Shown piece by piece: positions 38,341-46,791 of a stretch of DNA of 64,000 bases (positions are counted from its first letter, which is position 1; each line of letters starts with the position of its first letter). The DNA comes from JBAXAM01 sp964565935 (GTDB taxonomy: Bacteria; Pseudomonadota; Gammaproteobacteria; UBA9339), in NCBI GenBank assembly GCA_964565935.1, contig CAZMGW010000001.1:1-64000 (forward strand). The letters run 5' to 3'. A program made the translations under genes and the position numbers. Under the pieces are notes generated by a model, which saw only the letters and a program-made list of their open reading frames with translations, was not told the DNA's origin and ran no database searches.

Positions 38341-38439
38341 TTTTTTTGCCTCTAATCTACCTATAGTGGTTGCTAGAAATATTCACACAATCTGCAGTCA
38401 AGACTGATTATTTTCAGCATATTTCAAACTGGAATTATT

Positions 38440-39805
38440 ATGTCAAAAAATCTAACCACAAAAGGATACAACAAAGTGTTGACTCTATTTCGTAAGCTTT
38501 TTCGCTTAGTTGATTTTGCCTTAGCATGTATATTCTTTTTGCCTTTTTTAGTGATTGTTGCCTTAACAAGAACTTTTGGAAAATTAAGTATTAAGAATCC
38601 TAAAAAAACAGTTTTCTCTCTTACAAAAGATGGAATTTACAGAATACTTGAATGTAATGGTCCAAAATATTTCGAATGGGATTTTACTAGACCTCATGCA
38701 GACTTAACCTACATATTATTTATTGGCAATGAGAAACCAAATATTTTTAAGCTGGGAAAAAAGATCATTGGCATAAACATTGTGATGCCACTAGAGAAGT
38801 ACAGACAGGCTTTACCATATACAACCAGGTCTCTTCAGCAAATTTGGGGGATGTTATTAACTGCAAAATTAATAAAAAAAATTTTGCCAGAAGTTTTAGA
38901 GGTAATGTTTCCTTCAAAAATAGCTTTAAGAGCAATGTTAATTAAATTTTTATTTCCCATTAAATTAGTTACTCAAGTACGCGGGAATTTGGATTTAATA
39001 TACTACTTCAATCCATTTCCGTGTTTCTGGCCTTTTAAAATGACTTTTCCTCCTTTTGAGGTATTTCAGACAATGTGGGATAAATTAATTAGCCTTCTAT
39101 TTTATAGGTCCTGTGATCTTGTTATTGGATACAACGTAAATAATATGTTAAGCGCAATTTCAAATGGGTCTCATCCATCCAAAACAAAACTTTCTAGAAT
39201 AAAAATCGAACTCTCCATGCTAAATGTAAAACCAAAACCAAGAGAAGAGATTGATGGGGTTCCTAAAAATGGAAAAATAATATCTTTATGGTCACGCCTG
39301 TCACAAGAAAAACTTGTTTTAGAATCTGTACAAGCATTCGAAAAATTATTATATTTCGATAATAGCGACTTGCATTTTATAATAATCGGTGATGGTCCAG
39401 AAAAATCACGCATTCAATCCTACCTTTCCACAAGTAAATGCAAAGAACGAGTGCATCTTCTGGGTCAGAAAGATAGGGATTCAATAGCGCAAATCGCCCT
39501 ACACTCTTCTTTATCTGTTGTTCCATACGGGGGGGAGCTCCCTTGTTGAAGCGGTTATGTTAGAAACCCCCGTAGTTGCTTTTGACATCGAATGGCACAA
39601 TGAGCTTATTCGTGATGGAGAAACTGGATATCTTGCGGATTTTCCCGACACAACTCATCTAGCAGAAAAAATGCACGAAGTTATTTCCCACCCTGAAGAA
39701 GCAAGAAAAAGGGCCCTTGCGGCAAAAGAACTAGCCCTAAGAATGTTTAATATGGAAACAACAGATGCTAAGGAAGCTCGCTACTACAAATCTTTATTTT
39801 CTTAA
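38440..39805 (+). pseudogene. glycosyltransferase (GT-B) broken by a +1 shift at a G7 run
   Basis: Two frames join into one protein. The first (38440-39549) reads a GT-B glycosyltransferase up to VPYGG and then ends in ELPC-stop. The second frame, from the G run to 39805, continues SSLVEAVMLETPVVAFDIEW and ends normally. The intact paralogue at 42344-43675 has SPYGGSSLVEAGLLKAPVVAFEYEW at the same place, so one G too many at 39529-39535 (GGGGGGG) causes the break. With six Gs the product would be about 454 residues with an N-terminal membrane helix. This can be phase variation, early decay or a sequencing error. Confidence 0.85.
39529..39535 (+). repeat. homopolymeric G7 tract at the frameshift
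   Basis: Seven consecutive G residues inside the donor-binding loop codons of a glycosyltransferase. Removing one restores the frame of the downstream 90 codons. The tract is short for classical phase-variable poly-G but long for this A+T-rich region. Confidence 0.8.
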
Positions 39806-39820
39806 AACGCCCATCAAAAT

Positions 39821-40426
39821 ATGATCGTCATTATTAATACAGGTATAGGTAACTTCAAAAGCATTCAAAACATGCTTTCTCGCATTGGGAAAAAATCAAT
39901 TCTTTCAAATAATGCAAGAGAAATTGAAAATGCAGATAAATTAATTCTTCCCGGCGTTGGATCTTTTGATAAAGGCATGCAGGCGTTACAAGATTATCAT
40001 CTTGTTGATGTAATCAAAGATATGGCCAAATCTCAGAATGTAAAACTTCTTGGTATTTGTTTGGGCATGCAAATGCTAGCTGAATCAAGTGAGGAAGGGG
40101 CTTTGCCTGGTTTAGGCATTATCAAAGGCAATGTTCGGCGTTTTGCAGACAATTTTTTTAAAATCCCCCATATGGGATGGAATTACGTCATACCTACTGA
40201 AGAATCTATTTTGTTTAGGGGATATGATTCTGTTCCACGATTTTATTTTACGCATAGTTATTGGTTCGACTGTGATGATTATGCAAATATTCTTGCAAAA
40301 ACTTCTTATGAACATGATTTTGTGTCTGCTATTCGTAGTGGCAATAATATTTATGGTGTCCAGTTTCATCCGGAAAAAAGCCATCGATTTGGTTTTCAGC
40401 TTCTAAAAAACTTTGCCTCATGCTGA
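39821..40426 (+). CDS. hisH: HisH-like glutamine amidotransferase subunit for sugar amidination
   Basis: 201 residues of the class I glutaminase fold: catalytic Cys in LGICLGMQML, His and Glu in FHPEKSHR. With the HisF-like protein it probably channels ammonia to the N-acetyl sugar amidotransferase downstream, as proposed for HisH2/HisF2 with WbpG in P. aeruginosa, rather than serving histidine synthesis; no other his genes are present. Stop overlaps the hisF start by 7 bases. Confidence 0.9.
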   Translation: MIVIINTGIGNFKSIQNMLSRIGKKSILSNNAREIENADKLILPGVGSFDKGMQALQDYHLVDVIKDMAKSQNVKLLGICLGMQMLAESSEEGALPGLGIIKGNVRRFADNFFKIPHMGWNYVIPTEESILFRGYDSVPRFYFTHSYWFDCDDYANILAKTSYEHDFVSAIRSGNNIYGVQFHPEKSHRFGFQLLKNFASC

Positions 40427-41202
40427 TACTTCCACCCTTACCTCCTAGAGTTATCCCATGCCTTTTGTTATATGAAGAGGCATTTGTGAAAACTAAAAAA
40501 TTTAAAAACCCGACTTATATTGGGGATCCAGTTAATACAATCAATCTTTTTAATAAATTTGAAGTAGACGAAATTATGGTTCTTGATATATCGTGCATAC
40601 GTAAACAAACCAGGCCAAATTTTCAACTCATTGAGGAAATTGCAAGTGAATGTTGGGTTCCACTAACATATGGTGGAGGAATTCAATCTGTTGAAGAGGC
40701 AAATAAAATATTAAATTCAGGTGTTGAAAAAATTCTTGTTGAAAGCATCATTTTCTCGAATCCTCAGGAAGTTAGAAAATGTGTTTCAGAGTTTGGATCT
40801 TCTTCTGTTGTTGGATGTTTGAATATTGCGGAAAATATATTTGGCAGATATGAACTTCGCACTCAAGGTAATCATAAGAAAGCACCATTATCTTTAGATG
40901 CAACTATAGCTTTATTAGATGAAATAAAAGTTGGGGAAATTGTTATTAATCACATTTCTAGAGATGGAACACACAAAGGATATGATATCAACCTCATACA
41001 TAATATCACTACCAAGCTTAATTGCCCCGTTGTAGCGTTAGGCGGAGCATCTTGTATAAAAGACTTCAAAAAAGCAATTAACGCTGGCGCAAGCGCCGTT
41101 AGTGCTGGTTCATATTTTGTATTTCAAAATACTAGCTCACAAAGCGTCCTAATAAACTATCCTAGTAGAAAAGAAATAGAGATCCTATTTAATGAAAAAT
41201 AA
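40420..41202 (+). CDS. hisF: HisF-like cyclase subunit for sugar amidination
   Basis: 260-residue TIM barrel of the HisF family: VIPCLLLYEEAFVKTKKF, NPTYIGDPVNTINLF, MVLDISC, LTYGGGIQS, VVGCLNI, INHISRDGTHKGYD, VVALGGA. The HisF catalytic Asp at the front (normally in CLDV/CLLV-D) is not obvious, which fits a role as ammonia conduit. It is flanked by hisH and the PP-loop amidotransferase with short overlaps, the known arrangement of the acetamidino-sugar module. Confidence 0.9.
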   Translation: MLILPPLPPRVIPCLLLYEEAFVKTKKFKNPTYIGDPVNTINLFNKFEVDEIMVLDISCIRKQTRPNFQLIEEIASECWVPLTYGGGIQSVEEANKILNSGVEKILVESIIFSNPQEVRKCVSEFGSSSVVGCLNIAENIFGRYELRTQGNHKKAPLSLDATIALLDEIKVGEIVINHISRDGTHKGYDINLIHNITTKLNCPVVALGGASCIKDFKKAINAGASAVSAGSYFVFQNTSSQSVLINYPSRKEIEILFNEK

Positions 41203-42328
41203 AATAATTTGCAGTCGATGTGTTTATGGCGAAGACGTACCCAATATAACCTTTGATGAAAAAGGAATATGTAATTATTGCTATATCCATAATGATTTAG
41301 AAAATCTTTATCCCACAGGGGCTGAGGGCGAAAAAAAATTACATAAACTCTTTCAACAAATAAAAGCAGCAGGAACAGACAAGGGAAAAAAATATGATTG
41401 TGTGATTGGTGTAAGCGGGGGATGTGATTCATCCTACTTATTATATAAAGCTGTAGAAATGGGCCTAAAACCTTTGGCCGTACACTTTGATAACACGTGG
41501 AACTCTCCTATTGCAACACAAAACATCCAAAAAGTTCTCAGTAAACTTAATGTTGATCTTTTTACAATCGTTGTCAATAACAAGGAATATGACGACATAT
41601 ATCGTTCTTTTATGCTTGCCGGGGTTAAAGATATTGAAGCTCCTACAGATATAGGGATTATTATGACAATGTATAAAGCATGCACCAAGTATAATTTATC
41701 TTATATTCTCGAGGGACATTCATTTAGAACCGAAGGAATTTCGCCCCTTGGCTGGCTTTATATGGATGGAAAATATATAGAAAGTGTTCACAAAAAATTT
41801 GGCAAATTGCCTATGAAAACTTTTCCCAATTTAACCCTTTTAAAATTTCTTTGGTATTCTATTTTCACAAAAGTACAGCGCATTCGCCCTCTTTACTATT
41901 TAGACTACAACAAAGAACAAACAAAAACTTTTCTAAAGGGAAAATTTGATTGGGAATGGTATGGCGGCCATCATTTAGAAAATCGCTTTACCGCATTTTA
42001 CCACAGCTATTTTTTGCCAAAGCGTTTTGGAATTGACTGTAGGCTTCTTGGCTATGCTGCTCTTGTACGGTCAAATCAACTTAATCGAGATAAAGCACTT
42101 CAGATGATATCTCAAACTCCACCTTTTGATGAAGAAATTATTGCCCTTGTCAAAAAGCGTCTTGGTTTTTCCGACCAAATGTTTAAAGAAATCATGAGGC
42201 TACCTAAAAAAGAATGGCATGATTACGGAAATTATAAAAAAACCTTCGAACGTTTAGAACCTTTATTTAGAGTTCTTTTAAAATACAATAGAATTCCTGA
42301 AAGTTTTTATTGGAAATTTTGTAAATAA
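41192..42328 (+). CDS. wbpG: N-acetyl sugar amidotransferase (WbpG/PseA family)
   Basis: 378 residues of the ATP-PPase-type N-acetyl sugar amidotransferases. N-terminal zinc-like cysteines CSRC and CNYC, PP-loop GVSGGCDSSYLLY (near 74-86), and EGHSFRTEG. Converts an N-acetyl group of a nucleotide sugar to an acetamidino group using ammonia from HisH/HisF. The WbpB/E/D enzymes at 50-53 kb would supply a 3-acetamido uronic acid, as in P. aeruginosa B-band O antigen. WbpG- and PseA-type substrates cannot be told apart by eye; context favours WbpG. Confidence 0.9.
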   Translation: MKNKIICSRCVYGEDVPNITFDEKGICNYCYIHNDLENLYPTGAEGEKKLHKLFQQIKAAGTDKGKKYDCVIGVSGGCDSSYLLYKAVEMGLKPLAVHFDNTWNSPIATQNIQKVLSKLNVDLFTIVVNNKEYDDIYRSFMLAGVKDIEAPTDIGIIMTMYKACTKYNLSYILEGHSFRTEGISPLGWLYMDGKYIESVHKKFGKLPMKTFPNLTLLKFLWYSIFTKVQRIRPLYYLDYNKEQTKTFLKGKFDWEWYGGHHLENRFTAFYHSYFLPKRFGIDCRLLGYAALVRSNQLNRDKALQMISQTPPFDEEIIALVKKRLGFSDQMFKEIMRLPKKEWHDYGNYKKTFERLEPLFRVLLKYNRIPESFYWKFCK

Positions 42329-42343
42329 AAAAGGAATAAAAAT

Positions 42344-43675
42344 ATGAGATTATTAAAAATAATCTGGCGCTTCCTAGACTTAATTTTCAAATTTTTATTT
42401 AATTTTTTGTTTTTCTTATTGCTCTTTATTTTAAAGTTTTATTTTCTTATCACCCCAAAAGATAAGAAAAAATCAACCATATGTATATTGAAAAGATATC
42501 AAGATACTATTGATAGACACCAAAAAAGCAATGCCTCAGAATACTTAAAAATACTTTTTAAAAGAGACCCCTTTAAATACGTTTACGTTTTATGTGTAGG
42601 AGATGGAAAAAATAGAATTATTCGTTGGAGTAATAATGTGATTCAAATAGATATTAATATCTCTACCTTCAGCGCACTTGCAAAAATATTCCCGCATCTT
42701 ACAGTTTCTATAAGGAATTTTCTGGCTTTTTTGAGAACAGCTTGTTTTTTAAGAAATAAAAATATAGGCATTATTGAGAACGACTTTCCAAATAATCTTG
42801 TTTTTAGATGCATTTATTTGAAAATAGCTTTGTCCGTCCGACTTGTTACAAAAGTGATAGGCAACATTGATTTGATCTTTAGCCAAACGCTGTTTCCCAT
42901 TTTTTTCCCCTTTAAAATGAAAGGAAAATTTGGAGTGTCAGCTATACAACTGTATGATTATCTTGTTTCATTCTTATTTTTCAAATCTTGTTCTCTCATT
43001 ATTGGTGCAAATAAAGATAACATGGATAATGCTCTCGCAAAGGGAGCTAACCCACAAAATACATATCTTCTTAGAATTAAAGTAGATCAAAATATTACAA
43101 CATATCCAGTGATTGAAAGAAGAAATTTAATAGGATTCCCCAAAGATGGTCGGATTATTCTTTTATGGTCTCGAATAGCACCTGAAATGATGATTGATAG
43201 ATCGTTATTAGCAATAACACCAATTCTTAAAGAAAAAAAAGATGTTCATTTTGTGATCATAGGCACTGGAAGCGAAGTGGAAAAAATCAAACAGCTGGGA
43301 ATAAAAAATGGTGTAGAAGCTCAGCTTCATTTGGTTGGATATCAGAATAGACAATATATTAAGTCGGCGGTGATGTGTTCAGATTTGATTTTATCTCCCT
43401 ATGGCGGTAGTTCTCTGGTAGAAGCAGGATTATTGAAAGCTCCAGTAGTAGCTTTTGAGTATGAATGGCAAAATGAATTAATATTAGATTATGTTACTGG
43501 GCTTTTAGCTGATTTTAGGTCTGCTGATGATATCATGAAAAAAGTAAAATATATGCTTGAACAGCCTAAAGAGGCTAAGAAGTTTGGGGAACAACTTTAT
43601 AGTGTCACCTCATCTATGTTTGACATTAATGCCATTGAGGACAAATCTAGATATATTTACGGGCAAATTTCATGA
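42344..43675 (+). CDS. glycosyltransferase (GT-B), paralogue of the broken gene at 38.4 kb
   Basis: 443 residues with a hydrophobic N-terminus (about 10-38), then a GT-B body. Donor-site region: RIILLWSRIAPEMMIDRS, FVIIGTGSEVEKI, and SPYGGSSLVEAGLLKAPVVA with the Glu of the retaining GT4 pattern. It is similar along its length to 38440-39805, so two related transferases flank the amidination module. The ATGA overlap with the next gene couples them. Confidence 0.85.
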   Translation: MRLLKIIWRFLDLIFKFLFNFLFFLLLFILKFYFLITPKDKKKSTICILKRYQDTIDRHQKSNASEYLKILFKRDPFKYVYVLCVGDGKNRIIRWSNNVIQIDINISTFSALAKIFPHLTVSIRNFLAFLRTACFLRNKNIGIIENDFPNNLVFRCIYLKIALSVRLVTKVIGNIDLIFSQTLFPIFFPFKMKGKFGVSAIQLYDYLVSFLFFKSCSLIIGANKDNMDNALAKGANPQNTYLLRIKVDQNITTYPVIERRNLIGFPKDGRIILLWSRIAPEMMIDRSLLAITPILKEKKDVHFVIIGTGSEVEKIKQLGIKNGVEAQLHLVGYQNRQYIKSAVMCSDLILSPYGGSSLVEAGLLKAPVVAFEYEWQNELILDYVTGLLADFRSADDIMKKVKYMLEQPKEAKKFGEQLYSVTSSMFDINAIEDKSRYIYGQIS

Positions 43676-44381
43676 AATCATTATTTAAATTTTCGTACTT
43701 GGAAGAATTTTTTATGGTTGCTGTTCAAGAATACAATTTTATAAATTTGAAAGATTTTTTTCTTAGTATCAGGCGTATTGAGCCTAAAACAATTGTTTTG
43801 AGAATAGACGTGGACTTTGACCCCCTACGCGTAAAAAACATTGCTGATATTTTAAATAAATATAATATCAAAGGAACATTTTTTTTAGGTTGCACGGAAA
43901 ATACAATATTTTTTCATTTCCAGTGCTGATCATTATTCAAGATCTTATTCAAGCCGGACATGAGATAGGTATTCATACAGAATTGGTGGATATGGAGAAA
44001 ATTTGCAACAAAGATCCTGAAAAACTATTAAGAACTAGTATAAAAACCTTTGAAACACTGTTTAACACAAAAATATATGGCACAGCATGTCATGGAGATT
44101 ATACAGGGAATAATAATTTAGATTTCTGGGAAAACAAGAGATCACCACAAGATTTCGGATTGCTATATGAGGCTTACGACAAAAATCTTTTTGAACGGGG
44201 ATATTATGTAAGTGATTCCCTTGTAAGTAGGTGGAAAAAATATTTTCACGGGAAACTTGATGAGAATGGATCCAGTGATCCTTTAGCGTTAATACAAGAA
44301 AAAAACCCAGAGTTTATGTGTCTTCTTTTACATCCTGATTCATTTTTCCATCAACACTATCACGAAAAGATCAAATACTGA
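43672..44381 (+). pseudogene. polysaccharide deacetylase-like (NodB family) gene broken at a T8 run
   Basis: The first frame (43672-43929) reads LRIDVDFDPLRVKNIADIL and NIKGTFF, then goes out of frame to a stop. The other frame continues RLHGKYNIFSFP, GHEIGIHTE and LLLHPDSFF to 44381. Joined across T8 at 43879-43886, a ninth T would give GTFFFRLHGKYN, the expected NodB-type progression from the metal Asp motif to the GHEIGIH motif. About 235 residues when repaired. Could be phase variation, decay or a base-calling error; the parallel break at 38.4 kb makes the question worth settling. Confidence 0.8.
43879..43886 (+). repeat. homopolymeric T8 tract at the frameshift
   Basis: Eight consecutive T residues coding for the Phe run of the deacetylase-like protein. 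One extra T (or two fewer) restores the frame. Confidence 0.75.
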
Positions 44382-44392
44382 GGATAATAAAT

Positions 44393-45142
44393 ATGTCAAA
44401 AAATATAGCTACATCTACTTCTGGCTTAATTTCAAGAATGAACGCTAATAGTAAAAATGAATTTAAAAACTACGATGCATGGATTAAAGACTTGTTAATG
44501 AGCCATATAAGTGTCCCCAAAGAATGTTTGGATATAGGTTGTGGTGTAGGAAAACAAACTATTTTAATTCATGACTTATACCCTTTTTCCAATATTACTT
44601 CTGTTGATAAATCTCAAAAGTCTTTGGATACAATATCCGATCTTTTTCCTAGCGCACGAATTAATCTTATTCGTTCAGATATTGATGATTTTCAAAATTA
44701 TTGTACAAAAAATTATAATTTGATTATTTCATCGTACGCTTTTTATTATTCAAAAAACATGGTTGACTTACTCATCAAGTATTCAAAGTATCTGGAAAAA
44801 GATGGCATGGTTTTACTGTTAGGGTATTCCAAAAGAAGCAATTTAGAAATAATAAATGTTATAAATCAATCAAACACAAAAAAAATTCCTTTTTATAAAG
44901 ACTTTTTATCCTTAGAAGAGCTTGATTTATTAAAAGAGCATTTCCTTATCGATGTCTCTTATTTTGACAATAAGATTGGTTTTAATGGTCTTTCTGACTT
45001 TCAACAGTGGTTTGAAACTTCTGAACTTTTATCAAAATCAGAGAATTCCAATCAAGTATTACGAGATATATCTGAATTTATTCAAAAAAATGGAGCATTT
45101 TTAGTAACAAAAGAAACTCTAAGTATTGTTCTGAAAAAGTAA
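44393..45142 (+). CDS. class I SAM-dependent methyltransferase
   Basis: 249 residues. Motif I CLDIGCGVGKQTILI (about 42-56), TSVDKSQKSL acidic loop, and LIISSYAFYYSKN in the motif IV position. The gene begins 11 bases after the deacetylase-like gene. Strongly A+T rich. Target unknown; likely sugar O-methylation. Confidence 0.83.
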   Translation: MSKNIATSTSGLISRMNANSKNEFKNYDAWIKDLLMSHISVPKECLDIGCGVGKQTILIHDLYPFSNITSVDKSQKSLDTISDLFPSARINLIRSDIDDFQNYCTKNYNLIISSYAFYYSKNMVDLLIKYSKYLEKDGMVLLLGYSKRSNLEIINVINQSNTKKIPFYKDFLSLEELDLLKEHFLIDVSYFDNKIGFNGLSDFQQWFETSELLSKSENSNQVLRDISEFIQKNGAFLVTKETLSIVLKK

Positions 45143-45163
45143 ATCTCTTGTGATGATCTGTTC

Positions 45164-46066
45164 ATGGAAAAATTAATAAAAAATATTTTAACATTATTTT
45201 TAAAGCAATTCCCCGTCTCTAAAAAACCTGTGTTTTTTCGTTTTGGGTATAATCCGACAGGCTATTTAAAAGAAGATTTCATTACCTGTTTTTTTGGAAC
45301 GAGAAATCTTTATAAGCATTATCAAGTTTCAAAAATAATTGAAGCTCTAGATATAACTTCATCTGATGCTATTTTAGATTTTGGATGTGGTTCTGGTTAC
45401 ATCAGTGTAGAAATGGCAAAATTAGCTAAATTTGTCCTAGCAGTTGATATTTCTCCCACAACAGAAAAAAATCCTATTCCTGATTTTTTAAATTCACAAA
45501 TCCGATTTCTTCGGATTGAAGATGAAAACGATTTGATACCTAACTATCAAGGATTTTTCGACAAGATACTCCTAAGCGAAGTTCTTTTATCTGTTCCATC
45601 TACTGACTCTCTACTTAAATTATGCAAAAAGCTTTTAAAGCCAAATGGCACCATAGTTGTTGTAAATGGTTTAGGAAAGTTCTTTATAAAAAAATCAATT
45701 TATACACGGCCATGGTTCCTAAGATTCTTAGAAAAAATCTTCAAGAATATCCCAAAGAGTTATGAGCTTTACGAAAAAGGTTTGTGCAAAGATTTTGGCA
45801 ACACTTCAACACAATTATTAAAAAGGGAAGATATTCTAAAGCTTTTAAGTAAACATGAACGTTTTTTGTATAAAGAAATGTATGCTCCTAAGAAATGGAT
45901 TGCTTCCACTATAGAGGTCCATCAATTTTTAAAACACATTTCACAAATTGAACCTAATTATTCATTTCCCGTTTTTTTGTTATATAGGCTCTTCTTTTGT
46001 TTTATTAATGTTTTTCAAAAAACCTCCTGTTCAAGTGGGTTTATAGGTGTCTTTAAAAAAAAATGA
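45164..46066 (+). CDS. class I SAM-dependent methyltransferase
   Basis: 300 residues. Motif I ILDFGCGSGYISVEMA, VLAVDISPT, and KILLSEVLLSVPS, followed by a long C-terminal region with hydrophobic segments (FPVFLLYRLFFCFINVF), which suggests membrane association. It overlaps the next gene by 4 bases. Substrate unknown. Confidence 0.82.
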   Translation: MEKLIKNILTLFLKQFPVSKKPVFFRFGYNPTGYLKEDFITCFFGTRNLYKHYQVSKIIEALDITSSDAILDFGCGSGYISVEMAKLAKFVLAVDISPTTEKNPIPDFLNSQIRFLRIEDENDLIPNYQGFFDKILLSEVLLSVPSTDSLLKLCKKLLKPNGTIVVVNGLGKFFIKKSIYTRPWFLRFLEKIFKNIPKSYELYEKGLCKDFGNTSTQLLKREDILKLLSKHERFLYKEMYAPKKWIASTIEVHQFLKHISQIEPNYSFPVFLLYRLFFCFINVFQKTSCSSGFIGVFKKK

Positions 46067-46791
46067 TTCTCAATAAAATTGTAAACTATATAAATAGAAC
46101 TAGAATACAGTTATACGCTAATAGAAATCGACATTTATTACGCTCATCTCCTTTTTCATTCAATCAGTATCAGAATACTGTTCTAAATATATCATCTCAA
46201 AAGCGTATTAATATCTTGCGCTTTGACGAAAATGTAGAGCAAAGAAGCGTTAATTTTATTTTTCGCCATGATTTAGATACACAAACATGCCTTGAAAATT
46301 TTAATATTTTGGCGGATATACATTTAGAAACGAATACCCCCCTGTCTGTTTTTATAAGAACAGATAATTTAGATTATCCATTTAAACATTCTTTTCAATA
46401 TATAGAACAATACTTGGATAAATTCCAAATTGGCTTACATAGTTCATGCTACATTTATGATAACCCTCTTAAAAAGCTAGAAGAAGAAGTTAATGATTTT
46501 AATGAGATATACGGGTTTTGTCCAAAATTCCTAACATTGCATGGATTAGGGAATTACAAACACACGGAAAGAATGCAGCTAATCAATGATCTTAGCACTC
46601 AATATCAAGATTTTGGATTTGTTTTTACTGACTGTGTTCCAGAACTGCGTACCTATAATTATGTGATTCAAGATTGCCACCTTGGCAGTGACGGTAATCG
46701 TTACATTAAAAAAGATTCTGTCATTCTACCCCCAAGTATAAATGGAAATTGTTATTTGATTTTGGCCCATCCTTGCTATTGGGAGAAATAA
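46063..46791 (+). CDS. polysaccharide deacetylase-like (NodB-fold) protein
   Basis: 242 residues. FIFRHDLDTQ near 66-75 resembles the NodB motif 1 variant seen in 'HDLD'-type deacetylase-like proteins; IGLHSSCY and ILAHPCYWE resemble later motifs, and LTLHGLGN lies between. No signal peptide, so it probably acts in the cytoplasm on a sugar intermediate. Deacetylase activity is a family inference only. Stop and next start share bases (TAATG). Confidence 0.68.
   Translation: MILNKIVNYINRTRIQLYANRNRHLLRSSPFSFNQYQNTVLNISSQKRINILRFDENVEQRSVNFIFRHDLDTQTCLENFNILADIHLETNTPLSVFIRTDNLDYPFKHSFQYIEQYLDKFQIGLHSSCYIYDNPLKKLEEEVNDFNEIYGFCPKFLTLHGLGNYKHTERMQLINDLSTQYQDFGFVFTDCVPELRTYNYVIQDCHLGSDGNRYIKKDSVILPPSINGNCYLILAHPCYWEK

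Noticed and set aside
39821..41202. hisH and hisF as histidine biosynthesis genes
   Set aside because: No other his genes; directly joined to a WbpG-type amidotransferase, so the sugar amidination role fits better.
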